Shown here piece by piece: positions 51,151 through 63,778 of a stretch of 64,000 nucleotides of DNA (position 1 is the stretch's first letter; every line of letters starts with the position of its first letter). The notes under the pieces are model-generated. The model was given only the letters and a program-made list of their open reading frames with translations, was not told the origin of the DNA and did no database searches. The DNA lies in NCBI RefSeq assembly GCF_029962485.1, contig NZ_CP073639.1:62001-126000 (forward strand), given 5' to 3'. This DNA comes from Burkholderia cepacia. Its GTDB lineage: Bacteria; Pseudomonadota; Gammaproteobacteria; Burkholderiales; Burkholderiaceae. A program made the translations under genes and the position numbers.

Positions 51151-52464
51151 ATGGCCGACCTTCGCTGCACCATCGCAGGCATTACCTCGCCGAATCCCTT
51201 CTGGCTCGCGTCCGCGCCGCCGACCGACAAGGCCTACAACGTCAACCGCGCATTCGAGGCGGGTTGGGGCGGCGTCGTCTGGAAGACGCTCGGGCTCGAC
51301 CCGCACGTCGTCAACGTCAGTTCGCGCTACGGCGCCGTGCAGTGGAACGGGCAACGCATGGCGGGGCTGAACAACATCGAGCTGATCACCGACCGTCCGC
51401 TCGACGTGAACCTGAGAGAGATCGCGCAAGTGAAGCGCGACTGGCCGGATCGTGCGCTGATCGTGTCGCTGATGGTGCCGTGCAACGAACGCGACTGGAA
51501 ATGGATCCTGCCGCTCGTCGAGGATACGGGGGCCGACGCGGTGGAGCTGAATTTCGGCTGCCCGCACGGGATGAGCGAACGCGGGATGGGCGCGGCCGTC
51601 GGGCAGGTGCCCGAATATGTCGAGATGGTCACGCGCTGGGTGAAGGAAGGCACGAAGCTGCCGTGCCTCGTGAAGCTCACGCCGAACATCAGCGACATCC
51701 GGATGGGATCGCGCGCCGCGTACAAGGGCGGCGCGGACGGCGTGTCGCTGATCAACACGATCAACTCGATCGTCGCGGTCGATCTCGACCACATGGCGCC
51801 GATGCCGACCGTCGACGGCAAGGGCACGCACGGCGGTTATTGCGGCCCGGCGGTCAAGCCGATCGCGCTGAACATGGTGGCCGAGATCGCACGCGATCCG
51901 GAAACGCCTGACCTGCCGATCTCGGGCATCGGCGGCATCTCGTCGTGGCGCGACGCGGCCGAGTTCATGGTGCTCGGCGCCGGCAGCGTGCAGGTGTGCA
52001 CCGCCGCGATGCATTACGGATTCCGGATCGTGTCGGACCTTGCCGACGGGCTGTCGAACTGGATGGACGAGAAGGGCTACGCGACGCTCGACGACATCCG
52101 CGGCCGCGCGGTGCCGAACGTCACCGACTGGAAATACCTGAACCTGAAGTACGACATCAAGGCGCGCATCGACCAGGATCGCTGCATCCAGTGCGGGCTG
52201 TGCCATATCGCATGCGAGGACACGTCGCACCAGGCGATCACGGCGACGAAGGACGGCGTGCGGCACTTCGAAGTGGTCGATTCGGAATGTGTCGGGTGCA
52301 ATCTTTGCATGCACGTGTGTCCGGTCGAGCAATGCATCACGATGGAGCGTGTCGATTCGGGCGACTACGCGAACTGGACCACGCATCCGAACAATCCGGC
52401 GAGCGCGGATGCGGGTGCAGGTGCGGCGGCGGCACCCGAGAAGCACGCGAAGAAGGCTGCCTGA
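51151..52464 (+). CDS. preA: Dihydropyrimidine dehydrogenase, catalytic subunit
   Basis: A 437-residue FMN barrel of the dihydroorotate dehydrogenase family fused to a C-terminal ferredoxin module. The active-site loop is FGCPHGMSERGMG with C137, matching the proton-donor cysteine of pyrimidine dehydrogenases. The Fe-S module has CIQCGLCHIACED and CVGCNLCMHVCPVEQC (about residues 348-400), two 4Fe-4S sites. It receives electrons from PreT and reduces uracil or thymine in the cytosol. CGGAG precedes the ATG. The last 20 residues are an Ala/Lys-rich tail. Confidence 0.95.
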   Translation: MADLRCTIAGITSPNPFWLASAPPTDKAYNVNRAFEAGWGGVVWKTLGLDPHVVNVSSRYGAVQWNGQRMAGLNNIELITDRPLDVNLREIAQVKRDWPDRALIVSLMVPCNERDWKWILPLVEDTGADAVELNFGCPHGMSERGMGAAVGQVPEYVEMVTRWVKEGTKLPCLVKLTPNISDIRMGSRAAYKGGADGVSLINTINSIVAVDLDHMAPMPTVDGKGTHGGYCGPAVKPIALNMVAEIARDPETPDLPISGIGGISSWRDAAEFMVLGAGSVQVCTAAMHYGFRIVSDLADGLSNWMDEKGYATLDDIRGRAVPNVTDWKYLNLKYDIKARIDQDRCIQCGLCHIACEDTSHQAITATKDGVRHFEVVDSECVGCNLCMHVCPVEQCITMERVDSGDYANWTTHPNNPASADAGAGAAAAPEKHAKKAA

Positions 52465-52570
52465 CGACCGGCGTCCGGCGGCGCGGGACCTTCCGCACCG
52501 CCGCTTTTCGTTACCCCCTGGGCCGGCATCGCACGATGCCGGCGCTGACGTTTTGCGTGGAGTGCGATCG

Positions 52571-55589
<3,019 letters not shown>

Positions 55590-55843
55590 ACGACGCAGGT
55601 CATGTGGGGCGTGTCCGTTCTAGCGGCGAACGGCACGCCCCGAACACGTTTACGCATGGCAGGTAGTACAACTGATCGAATCGGCGAAGCACGAAGGAGG
55701 AAACGATCGATCCGATTGGATACAGCGATTTTGACGTCGTTGCAGGCGTGCGCATCGAGCGAGTAACATCCACCAACCCCATGAAGGGGCCGCGGGCAAG
55801 GGCCGCCCGCCGGACAGTTCAACTAGTGAGAAAGGAGCACAAG

Positions 55844-57118
55844 GTGGATATTCTGCGCAGTCTCCTCGGTATGCTGTTCCTGTTGCTGGTTGCCTATCTG
55901 TTGTCGAATAACCGCCGTGCGGTAAGCGGCCGGACCATGATCGCCGCGCTGCTCACGCAGTTCGCGATCGGCGCGCTGGTGCTGTTCGTGCCGTCGGGCC
56001 GCACGGCGCTGGCCGGGGCCGCGAATGGCGTCAATCGCGTGCTCGACATGGGCAATCACGGCATTGCGTTCGTGTTCGGCGGGCTGGTCGACGCCCGGAT
56101 GTTCCAGCTGTTCGGCGACGGCGGATTCGTATTCGGCCTGCGCGTGCTGCCGATGATCATCTTCGTCACCGCGCTGATCTCGGTGCTGTACTACATCGGC
56201 GTGATGAAGTGGATCGTCGCGATCCTCGGCGCGGGGCTCGCGAAAGTGCTCGGCGTGAGCCGCATCGAGGCATGTTCGGCCGTCGCGACGATCTTCCTCG
56301 GGCAGAGCGAGATGCCCGCGCTCGTGAAGCCGTTCGTGCGCAACATGACGAGCGCCGAGATCTTCACGGTGATGGCGAGCGGCATGGCATCGGTCGCCGG
56401 CTCGGTGCTGGTCGGCTATGCCGGCCTTGGCGTGAAGATGGAGTACCTGCTCGCCGCATCGTTCATGGCGGTGCCGGGCGGGCTGCTGTTCGGCAAGCTG
56501 CTGTTTCCGACCGTCGAGCCGAGCCGCGTCGTGGTCGAGGGTCTCGATTTCGACGAAAAGCGGGCCGCGAACGTGATCGAGGCCGCGGCGTCCGGCGCGT
56601 CGGTCGGCATGCGGATCGCGATCAACGTCGGCGCGATGCTGATCGCGTTCGTCGGGCTCATCGCACTGATGAACCTGATCGTCGGCGGCGCGGCCGCGTT
56701 CGCGGGCTTTCCGCAGGTCACGCTGGTGGGCATCATCGGCCACCTGTTTGCGCCGCTGGCGTGGATCATTGGCGTGCCGTGGCACGATGCGACGCTGGCC
56801 GGCAACTTCATCGGCGAGAAACTGATCTTCAACGAATTCGTCGCGTACGGCGACCTGTCGCCGTACCTGAAGGGCGGCGAGCACGTCGCGGCGGCCGGCT
56901 TGCAGGTGCTCGACCCGAAGACGCTCGCGATCGTGTCGTTCGCGCTGTGCGGCTTCGCGAACTTCTCGTCCATCGCGATTCTCGCGGGCGGCTTCAGCGC
57001 GGTCGCGCCCGAGCGTCGCTCGGAAGTGGCACGCCACGGCCTGCGCGCGCTGACGGCCGCGACGCTGTCGAACCTGATGAGCGCGGCGATTGCCGGCCTG
57101 TTCTTTTCGCTGCATTGA
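55844..57118 (+). CDS. nupC: Concentrative nucleoside transporter NupC
   Basis: A 424-residue nucleoside transporter of the CNT family. It starts with GTG at 55844, 6 bases after AAAGGAG, giving the usual DILRSLLGMLFLLLVAYLLS first helix. CNT motifs include FVFGLRVLPMIIFVTALIS, TIFLGQSEMPALVKPF (about residue 158), VAGSVLVGYAGLGV, and IGEKLIFNEFVAYGDL then CGFANFSSIAI near the C-terminus. It imports nucleosides with H+ or Na+. The deoA gene starts 39 bases downstream, linking import to phosphorolysis. The 254 bases upstream hold a perfect AAGGAGG (55694-55700) without a well-spaced start codon. Confidence 0.95.
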   Translation: MDILRSLLGMLFLLLVAYLLSNNRRAVSGRTMIAALLTQFAIGALVLFVPSGRTALAGAANGVNRVLDMGNHGIAFVFGGLVDARMFQLFGDGGFVFGLRVLPMIIFVTALISVLYYIGVMKWIVAILGAGLAKVLGVSRIEACSAVATIFLGQSEMPALVKPFVRNMTSAEIFTVMASGMASVAGSVLVGYAGLGVKMEYLLAASFMAVPGGLLFGKLLFPTVEPSRVVVEGLDFDEKRAANVIEAAASGASVGMRIAINVGAMLIAFVGLIALMNLIVGGAAAFAGFPQVTLVGIIGHLFAPLAWIIGVPWHDATLAGNFIGEKLIFNEFVAYGDLSPYLKGGEHVAAAGLQVLDPKTLAIVSFALCGFANFSSIAILAGGFSAVAPERRSEVARHGLRALTAATLSNLMSAAIAGLFFSLH

Positions 57119-57157
57119 ATCGTGCAGTAGACTCCGACCGATCGAAGAGAGGCAACG

Positions 57158-58474
57158 ATGTTTCTACCGCAGGAATTCATTCGCAGGAAGCGTGACGGGC
57201 AACCGCTCGATCGCGACGGGATTGCCGCGTTCGTGCGCGGCGTGACCGACGGCAGCGTGACCGAGGGCCAGGTGGCGGCGTTCGCGATGGCCGTGTTTTT
57301 CAACGACCTGAGCACCGACGAGCGCGTCGCGCTGACGCTCGCGCAGCGCGACTCGGGCGACGTGCTCGACTGGCGTGCGCTCGATCTCGGCGGGCCGGTG
57401 ATCGACAAGCATTCGACGGGGGGCGTCGGCGACGTCGTGTCGCTGATGCTCGGGCCGATGGTGGCCGCATGCGGCGGCTACGTGCCGATGATCTCGGGGC
57501 GAGGGCTCGGCCATACCGGCGGCACGCTCGACAAGCTCAGCGCGATTCCCGGCTATGACGTGATGCCCGCTACGGAGGCGTTTCGCCGCACGGTGCGCGA
57601 CGTCGGCGTCGCGATCATCGGGCAGACCGCACGGCTCGCGCCGGCCGACAAGCGCATCTATGCGATTCGCGACGTGACGGCGACCGTCGAGTCGGTCGCG
57701 ATGATTACCGCTTCGATCCTGTCGAAGAAACTCGCGGCGGGGCTCGACGGGCTCGTGATGGACGTGAAGGTCGGCTCCGGCGCGTTCATGCCGACCGCGG
57801 AGAAATCGGCGGAACTGGCGCGCAGCATCGTCGACGTCGGCAACGGCGCGGGCATGAAGACGACCGCGATCCTCACCGACATGAACCAGTCGCTCGCGCC
57901 GTGTGCGGGCAATGCGCTCGAGGTCGCGTGCGCGATCGACTACCTGACGGGCAAGTCGCGCCCGGCGCGCCTGCATGACGTGACGATGGCGCTGTCGGCG
58001 GAACTGCTCGTCACCGGCGGGCTGGCACGCGATGTCGCGGAGGCGCGCGCGAAGCTGCAGCAGGCGCTCGACTCGGGTGCGGCGGCCGAGCGTTTCGCGA
58101 GAATGGTCGTGGCGCTCGGCGGCCCCGCGGACCTGATCGATGTTCCCGCCCGGCATCTGGCACGGGCGGCGGTGATCGTGCCGGTTCCGTCGCCTGCGAC
58201 CGGCGTGGTGCAGCGGGTCGATTGCCGCGGGCTCGGGCTGGCCGTCGTCGCGCTCGGCGGCGGCCGTACGCGCGCGGAAGACGCAATCGACGTCAGCGTT
58301 GGACTGACGGCGCTGGCGGAGATCGGGCAGCGCGTCGAGGCCGGCGAGCCGATCGGCTACGTGCATGGGCGCGACGACGCGGCCGCGGCGCACGCGGTGG
58401 ACGCGGTCCGGCGCAGCTACGTGCTCGGCGAAACGGGCGAAGCACCGCCGACCCTTTACCAGCAGATCGGTTGA
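57158..58474 (+). CDS. deoA: Thymidine phosphorylase
   Basis: A 438-residue pyrimidine nucleoside phosphorylase, splitting thymidine (and often uridine) with phosphate into the base and the sugar 1-phosphate. The phosphate-binding motif is [12 protein letters not shown] (about residue 84), followed by the family signature [15 protein letters not shown], and the C-terminal domain has the usual lipoyl-like fold with [18 protein letters not shown] precedes the ATG. It lies between nupC and cdd; the bases it releases are the substrates of the adjoining reductive pathway. Confidence 0.95.
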   Translation: MFLPQEFIRRKRDGQPLDRDGIAAFVRGVTDGSVTEGQVAAFAMAVFFNDLSTDERVALTLAQRDSGDVLDWRALDLGGPVIDKHSTGGVGDVVSLMLGPMVAACGGYVPMISGRGLGHTGGTLDKLSAIPGYDVMPATEAFRRTVRDVGVAIIGQTARLAPADKRIYAIRDVTATVESVAMITASILSKKLAAGLDGLVMDVKVGSGAFMPTAEKSAELARSIVDVGNGAGMKTTAILTDMNQSLAPCAGNALEVACAIDYLTGKSRPARLHDVTMALSAELLVTGGLARDVAEARAKLQQALDSGAAAERFARMVVALGGPADLIDVPARHLARAAVIVPVPSPATGVVQRVDCRGLGLAVVALGGGRTRAEDAIDVSVGLTALAEIGQRVEAGEPIGYVHGRDDAAAAHAVDAVRRSYVLGETGEAPPTLYQQIG

Positions 58475-58493
58475 TTCTGCTCCCGGAGGCACC

Positions 58494-58889
58494 ATGTCGA
58501 TGGAACGAAACGAACTGATCGAACAGGCCAAGGCGGCGCGCGAACGCGCGTACGCGCCGTATTCGCGCTTCAAGGTCGGCGCGGCGCTGCAGGCGCGCGA
58601 CGGGACGGTTTTCCACGGCTGCAACGTCGAGAACGCGTCCTACGGATTGTGCAATTGCGCGGAACGCACGGCGATGTTTGCGGCGATCGCGGCCGGCTAT
58701 CGTCCGGGCGACTTCGCGCGGCTCGCGGTCGTTGGCGACACGGAGGGTCCGATCGCGCCATGCGGCGCGTGCCGTCAGGTGATCATCGAGATCGGCCTGC
58801 CCGACATCGAAGTGATCCTGGCCAATCTGAAGGGGGCCGTCGAAGTCACGACGGCCCGTGCGTTGCTGCCGGGCGCGTTCAGCCTGTAA
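58494..58889 (+). CDS. cdd: Cytidine deaminase
   Basis: A 131-residue homotetramer-type cytidine deaminase, which converts cytidine and deoxycytidine to uridine and deoxyuridine. The zinc ligands are C55, C90 and C93 (NCAERTA and PCGACRQ), and Glu57 is the catalytic proton shuttle. The substrate-binding NVENASYGLCNC is intact. CGGAGG lies upstream of the ATG at 58494. It ends the nupC-deoA-cdd salvage group and feeds uridine to the phosphorylase. The next gene converges from the minus strand 28 bases away. Confidence 0.96.
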   Translation: MSMERNELIEQAKAARERAYAPYSRFKVGAALQARDGTVFHGCNVENASYGLCNCAERTAMFAAIAAGYRPGDFARLAVVGDTEGPIAPCGACRQVIIEIGLPDIEVILANLKGAVEVTTARALLPGAFSL

Positions 58890-58917
58890 CGGCGCGCGCC
58901 GCGGCGAGCCGCACGTA

Positions 58918-60033
58918 TCACGCGCCTTCGCGCGCGTCGTGGATCGGAATCACGGTGCGCGCGCCGCACTGGCGCAGCAGGTCGCGCAATTCGTTGATGA
59001 CCGGAAACACCTCGTGATTCCAGTCGGCGCCCTGGCGATCGTGCGCTTCCTGTTCGCGCTCGACGATCCAGCGATCCTCGCGGAAGATGCGCTCGGTGAA
59101 CCACACGAGCAGCGGCCACGCGAGATCGAGTGCGAACGGGATGCCGGGCTTGTGGATCGACAGCAGTCCGAACGTGCGGTTGGTGCGCTGTTCGGCGTCG
59201 AGCGGCACGTAGACGATCCACAGGTCCATCACGAGCGTGCCTTCGCTCGACCGGATCTGCAGCGTCTGGTACGGGTAGCCGGTGCGTACCGTCATCACGC
59301 TCTTGTCGGACTGGTCGGCCGGCTTCTTGCTCGCGCCGAACACGAGCGCCTCGCCGACCGGCTGCTTGCCTTCCATCCGCGCGAACGTGTAGTCGACTTC
59401 GACCCAGTCGTCGCCGCGGCGGCGGCCGACCGAGCGCGCGCGCATCTGCCCCATCTGCTTGCGGTGCAGGAACTGATGGTTCATGTCCATCAGGTTCTCG
59501 TGCATGAACGAGTAGTGGCACTTGACCTCGCGGCCGAAACGGCGCGTCTTGTACGCGCGATTGTCCGCCGATTCGAGCGCGGGGAACGGCCGTGAGTCGG
59601 CAAGCGTTGCGTCGCCCGGGAACACAAAGATCAGCCCGTGAGACTCGCGGCACGGATACGCGCGCACGCCGTTGGGCAGGCGTTCGCGGCCGAGGTAGGG
59701 TACATCGACGCAGCGGCCGCTGTCGCACGCGTAGGTCCAGCCGTGATAGCAGCAGCGCAGCGTTTCGCCGCTGACGACGCCCGCGTGCAGCGGCACCTGG
59801 CGGTGCGCGCAACGATCTTCGAGCGCGTACACGGCGCCGGACTCGGTGCGCACGAGCACGATCGGCTCGCCGGCGAAGTGCACGCCGAGCGTCTTGCCGC
59901 GCTTGAGCTCGCGCGACCATGCGAGCGGGTACCAGTGATCGGGATGAATGGGCACGCGGCGCAGGTCGCGCACCGTCGCGCCGGAGGACGATTCTCCAAC
60001 GGTGTTGCTGTCAGGCAAGGGCACTGCGAGCAT
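58918..60033 (-). CDS. Rieske non-heme iron oxygenase, alpha subunit
   Basis: A 371-residue ring-hydroxylating oxygenase catalytic subunit. The Rieske 2Fe-2S ligands are C75 and H77 (CAHRQ) and C94 and H97 (CCYHGW). The mononuclear iron site has HENLMDMNHQFLH, with the bridging Asp and the two His. The C-terminal half is the substrate pocket. No reductase, ferredoxin or beta subunit gene is adjacent, so its electron donor must be encoded elsewhere. It converges on cdd and is separated by 200 bases from the msr operon. The substrate is unknown. Confidence 0.85.
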   Translation of the reverse strand: MLAVPLPDSNTVGESSSGATVRDLRRVPIHPDHWYPLAWSRELKRGKTLGVHFAGEPIVLVRTESGAVYALEDRCAHRQVPLHAGVVSGETLRCCYHGWTYACDSGRCVDVPYLGRERLPNGVRAYPCRESHGLIFVFPGDATLADSRPFPALESADNRAYKTRRFGREVKCHYSFMHENLMDMNHQFLHRKQMGQMRARSVGRRRGDDWVEVDYTFARMEGKQPVGEALVFGASKKPADQSDKSVMTVRTGYPYQTLQIRSSEGTLVMDLWIVYVPLDAEQRTNRTFGLLSIHKPGIPFALDLAWPLLVWFTERIFREDRWIVEREQEAHDRQGADWNHEVFPVINELRDLLRQCGARTVIPIHDAREGA

Positions 60034-60236
60034 GCGTGACGCCTCCTGGCTGGGCGGGTGGTCCGGGCGCCGCGGGAAGCGGCGGGGATCAGGAGAAGTC
60101 TACGCGAAGTTGTCCGCCGCGGCGGACGCGATGCGGGTTTGCCCCGGCACGGCGGCCGGGGTTTCGTTGATGCGGCGCAAACCCGGCGGCAGGCGGCGCG
60201 CGGCGGGCGGTCACCCGTCACGCGGCCGGTGGCCGG

Positions 60237-60980
60237 TCAGGAATGGGCTTCACGCCACAGCACCGCGTCGGTGCGGTACAGCGCCGGGAAGTACTGCTTC
60301 AGCCCGGTGATCTTCGGCATGTCGTTGTACGCGATGTACGGCGCATCGGGGTGCAGCTCGAGGTAGTTCTGGTGATAGGCCTCGGCCGCATAGAACCCCT
60401 TGTAGTCCTCGACACGCGTGACGACCGGCGACGGGAACACGTGCGCCGTGCCGAGCTGCGCGATGTACGCGGTCGCGACCGCGCGTTGCTGGGCGGTGGT
60501 CGGGAAGATCGCGGACCGGTATTGCGACCCTTCATCGGGGCCCTGCCGGTTGAGTTCGGTCGGATCGTGCGCGACCGAGAAGAACACCTGCAGCAGCCGG
60601 CCGTACGTGATCTGGGTCGGGTCGTAGACGATGCGCACCGATTCCGCATGCCCCGTCAGCCCCGAGCCGACGAGCGCGTAGTGCGCGGTTTCGGATGCGC
60701 CGCCCGCATAGCCGGCCGTGACCTGCTTCACGCCCTTCACGTGTTCGAACACGCCCTGCACGCCCCAGAAGCAGCCGCCGGCGAGCACGGCCGTCTCGTC
60801 GTGCGACGTGCCGGGTGTTTCGTCGAGCGTCGGCGCGGGCACGGTGCGCATCGGCTCGGCTGAATTGACGATGCGCTGGTAGCCGAACACGGCGGCGGCC
60901 GCGAACGCGACCGCGCCGATGCGGCGCAGCAAAGTCGTGCGCCGTCGGGCTGCAGCATCACGGGTGGAGATCGGGTTCAT
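60237..60980 (-). CDS. msrA: Peptide-methionine (S)-S-oxide reductase MsrA, exported
   Basis: A 247-residue MsrA with an N-terminal Arg-rich signal or anchor (RRRTTLLRRIGAVAFAAAAV, about residues 12-31), so it probably works in the periplasm. The catalytic Cys70 is in GGCFWG, and substrate-binding Glu and Tyr residues follow (FEHVKGV, GYAGG). The start at 60980 has AAGGAG 6 bases upstream; the adjacent ATG at 60983 is too close. It is the last gene of an msrB-dipZ-msrA operon, in which the DipZ-type protein is the probable electron supplier. Confidence 0.92.
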   Translation of the reverse strand: MNPISTRDAAARRRTTLLRRIGAVAFAAAAVFGYQRIVNSAEPMRTVPAPTLDETPGTSHDETAVLAGGCFWGVQGVFEHVKGVKQVTAGYAGGASETAHYALVGSGLTGHAESVRIVYDPTQITYGRLLQVFFSVAHDPTELNRQGPDEGSQYRSAIFPTTAQQRAVATAYIAQLGTAHVFPSPVVTRVEDYKGFYAAEAYHQNYLELHPDAPYIAYNDMPKITGLKQYFPALYRTDAVLWREAHS

Positions 60981-61040
60981 CATTGGCTCCTTTTCAATGG
61001 GTCGGGGAACGCAGTGGCCGGATGGCGGCGGCACCCGCGA

Positions 61041-62915
61041 TCAACCGAAAGTGAATGCGTACGCATCGACACCGGGATCGAGAAACTCGATCGCGAACGT
61101 GCGATCGGCGATCGCGCCCGGCTGCCGGACGAGCTGGTACAGGCGCTGGCCGGTGACGGTGCCGTAGCCCTGCGCGTCGACGTCGGCGCCGTGCGCGGCA
61201 CCGGGCGCTGCACCGTCGAGCGTCACACGAAAGCGCACGGGCTGGCCGTTCGTGCCCGGGCCGAGCACGAGGTGCAGGTCGCGCGCATGGAAGCGGTAGA
61301 CGATCCGGCCGGCCGGCGCGGCGAGCGACGCGCGTTCGGCCCCGACTCGCCACATGCCGGCGAGGCCCCAGTCGTTCAGATCGGGACGGGCCGGCTCGGC
61401 GTAGTGGTACGCCGCATCGCGCACCACGCCGCCGGGCGACACGAAATCCTCGGCGCGTGCGTAGCCGACGTAGGTCTCGGGCGAGCGGACGTCCGCGCTG
61501 TCGGCCGCCGCGAGCGCACCCTTCGCGGGCGTCCCGGCCAGCCCGAGCGGCACGTTCAGCGCTTCGGGATGGCCGGCCTCGGCGAGCAGCGACTGGATCG
61601 CGCGTTCCGATTCCGCATACTCGCCTTCGCCGAAGTGGTGGCGGCGCACGCGCCCCTGCGCGTCGACGAAGTAGTGCGCGGGCCAGTATTCGTTGTTGAA
61701 CGCGCGCCAGATCGCGAAGCGGTTGTCGATCGCGACCGGGAAGTCGATGCCGAGGTCGTGCACGGCCTTCTTCACGTTGCCGATGTCGCGCTCGAACGCG
61801 AATTCGGGCGCGTGCACGCCGATCACGACGAGCCCGTAGGGCGCGTACTTGCGCGCCCATGCGGTCGTGTACGGCAGCGTGCGCAGGCAGTTGATGCACG
61901 AATACGTCCAGAAATCGACCAGCACGACCTTGCCGCGCAGGCCGGCCGCGGTCAGCGGCGGCGAGTTCAGCCACTGCACGGCGCCGTCGAGCGACGGCAG
62001 CGTGCCTTCGACGGGCAGCGTGGACGGTGTCGTGACGGCCGCGCGCATCATCGCGCCGCCGGCCATCGCACCGGCGGTGGCTGGTGCGCCATCGGCTGCC
62101 GCGGCCATCATTGCACCGCCGGTGGCGTTGCCGGTGGCGTTGTCGGCGGCGTTGCCGGTTGCGGCCATTGCACCCGGTGCGCCGTTCGAGCGTCCGCCGA
62201 GGCGATCGACGAGCTTCGTTTCGAGGCCGCCCGTCGTGACGGTCGACAACTGCGCGAGCGCGCCGGTGTCGAGGCCGAGCGCGATCGCGCCGACGCCGGC
62301 GAGCAGCGCCGCGCCGATCCCGCGCCGGATCCATTCGCCGGCGCCGAGCGAGCGCTTCATTGCCGCGAACACTTTCCCGCCGATCACGAGCGCCACGCCG
62401 AGCGACGTTGCCGCGCCGGCCGCATACGCGACGAGCAGCAGCGTCGTACCGACGCTCGCGCCGCGCAGTGCGGCGCCGGTCAGCACGAGCCCGAGGATCG
62501 GGCCCGCGCACGGCGCCCACAGCAGGCCCGTCGCGACGCCGAGCAGCAACGACGACGCAGGGCCGGCCGGGCGGCCGTCGCGTTGCGCGAACCCGGTGAG
62601 CCGGTTGCCGGCGGCGACGAGCGGGCGCGTCAGGTGTTCCGCGAAGCGCGGCATCAGCAGCGTCAGGCCGAACACGGCGAGCAACACGATGGCGATCCAG
62701 CGGCCGGCCTGGTTCGCCTGCGCGACCCAGCCGCCGCCCACGGCGGCGAGCGTCGCGACGACGGCGAACGTCAGCGCCATACCGGCGAGCAGCGGCAGGC
62801 CGGTACGCACGAACGGCTGGTCGGCGCGTGCGAACACGAATGGCAGCACGGGCAGAATGCAGGGGCTCAGGATCGTGAGCACGCCCCCGAGATAGGCAAG
62901 GACAATGAGCAGCAT
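61041..62915 (-). CDS. DipZ-like protein: CcdA membrane domain, thioredoxin and C-terminal domain
   Basis: A 624-residue DipZ/DsbD-type thiol-disulfide transporter. Residues 1-235 are a CcdA-like membrane domain with the redox cysteines in TILSPCILPVLPF and LLWAPCAGPILG. A low-complexity Ala/Gly/Met linker follows (about 240-300). The thioredoxin-like domain carries C340 and C343 in YSCINCLRTLP, and a C-terminal beta domain of about 150 residues is of the carbohydrate-binding type found in DipZ proteins. It carries reducing power from cytoplasmic thioredoxin across the membrane, here presumably to MsrA and MsrB. GGAG lies 8 bases before the ATG at 62915. Confidence 0.9.
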   Translation of the reverse strand: MLLIVLAYLGGVLTILSPCILPVLPFVFARADQPFVRTGLPLLAGMALTFAVVATLAAVGGGWVAQANQAGRWIAIVLLAVFGLTLLMPRFAEHLTRPLVAAGNRLTGFAQRDGRPAGPASSLLLGVATGLLWAPCAGPILGLVLTGAALRGASVGTTLLLVAYAAGAATSLGVALVIGGKVFAAMKRSLGAGEWIRRGIGAALLAGVGAIALGLDTGALAQLSTVTTGGLETKLVDRLGGRSNGAPGAMAATGNAADNATGNATGGAMMAAAADGAPATAGAMAGGAMMRAAVTTPSTLPVEGTLPSLDGAVQWLNSPPLTAAGLRGKVVLVDFWTYSCINCLRTLPYTTAWARKYAPYGLVVIGVHAPEFAFERDIGNVKKAVHDLGIDFPVAIDNRFAIWRAFNNEYWPAHYFVDAQGRVRRHHFGEGEYAESERAIQSLLAEAGHPEALNVPLGLAGTPAKGALAAADSADVRSPETYVGYARAEDFVSPGGVVRDAAYHYAEPARPDLNDWGLAGMWRVGAERASLAAPAGRIVYRFHARDLHLVLGPGTNGQPVRFRVTLDGAAPGAAHGADVDAQGYGTVTGQRLYQLVRQPGAIADRTFAIEFLDPGVDAYAFTFG

Positions 62916-62950
62916 GATGCGTTCTCCAGTCGGTCGGGAGTGGGGCCGGA

Positions 62951-63478
62951 TCAGGCGGCAGCCGGGTGGAAGGTGAGCGCGAGGCCGTTCATGCAGTAGC
63001 GCAGGCCGGTCGGCTGTGGGCCGTCGTCGAACACGTGGCCGAGATGGCCGCCGCAGCGCCGGCAGTGCACTTCGGTGCGGACCATGCCGAACGTCGTGTC
63101 GATATGGGTGTCGACCGCGTGGTCGAGCGGCTTCCAGAAGCTCGGCCAGCCCGTATGGCTGTCGAACTTGGCGGCGGACGAGAACAGCGCGAGGCTGCAG
63201 CCGGCACAGGCGAACGTGCCGGTCCGGTGCTCGTCGTTCAGCGGGCTGGTGTACGGCCGCTCGGTGCCGGCTTCGCGCAGGATCGTGTATTGGGCGGGCG
63301 TGAGCCGGCGATGCCATTCGGCGTCGCTGAGCGTGACCTCGAAAGGGGCCGCCGGTGTGCTGGCCGGCGGTGCGGCGAACGCACGGCCGACCAGCGCACG
63401 GCGGCCGGCGGACGACAGCGCCGCGAGCGCGGCAAGGCCGGTGGCGCCGGCGAACAGCAGATGTCTGCGGGTGGGCAT
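62951..63478 (-). CDS. msrB: Peptide-methionine (R)-S-oxide reductase MsrB, exported
   Basis: A 175-residue MsrB with a Tat-like signal (TRRHLLFAGATGLAALAAL, up to AFA-A near residue 35). The zinc ligands are C91, C94, C139 and C142. The catalytic cysteine is C162 in RYCMNG. It reduces the R epimer of methionine sulfoxide, complementing MsrA in the same operon. AGGAG lies 7 bases before the ATG. It is the first gene of the operon; the promoter is expected in the 300-base gap upstream. Confidence 0.94.
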   Translation of the reverse strand: MPTRRHLLFAGATGLAALAALSSAGRRALVGRAFAAPPASTPAAPFEVTLSDAEWHRRLTPAQYTILREAGTERPYTSPLNDEHRTGTFACAGCSLALFSSAAKFDSHTGWPSFWKPLDHAVDTHIDTTFGMVRTEVHCRRCGGHLGHVFDDGPQPTGLRYCMNGLALTFHPAAA

Positions 63479-63778
63479 GATGGGCTCCTGGAAGCAGGTC
63501 CTGAAAACATGCGCCTATCGTAGGCAGCGGCCGGTGTCGAAGTCCTCACGGAAAGTTAAATGAATTGTGATGATTTACCGGGTGTTCCGACCGTGTCCGA
63601 CGAAATCCGTCTGAGCCCCGTCGGACAAGGGTTTGCGGGGAATCGGTGGTCCGCCCGATTCCGCCGAAATCCCGCGCGAGCCGCAACTTTTTAGTGTCTT
63701 TTTAGTGTTCGTGGTGTGGGGTAGGCTCTGTTCAGGATGCGCGGGCCGATCGGGTCACGATATCGATGGAGGGCGATC
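63479..63778. other. Divergent gap between msrB and an integrase
   Basis: A 300-base region with AT-rich parts at about 63545-63580 and 63685-63710, including an 11-bp tandem repeat. It probably contains the msrB and integrase promoters and perhaps an attachment site. No gene is supported. Confidence 0.4.
63687..63708. repeat. 11-bp perfect tandem repeat near integrase
   Basis: Two adjacent exact copies of CTTTTTAGTGT (63687-63697 and 63698-63708), about 70 bases before the integrase start. Adjacent short direct repeats beside an integrase gene resemble arm-type integrase binding sites. Confidence 0.7.

Noticed and set aside
60143..60164. CCCCGG/CCGGGG hairpin followed by TTT upstream of the Rieske gene
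   Set aside because: Short stem, on the wrong side of both flanking genes to terminate either.
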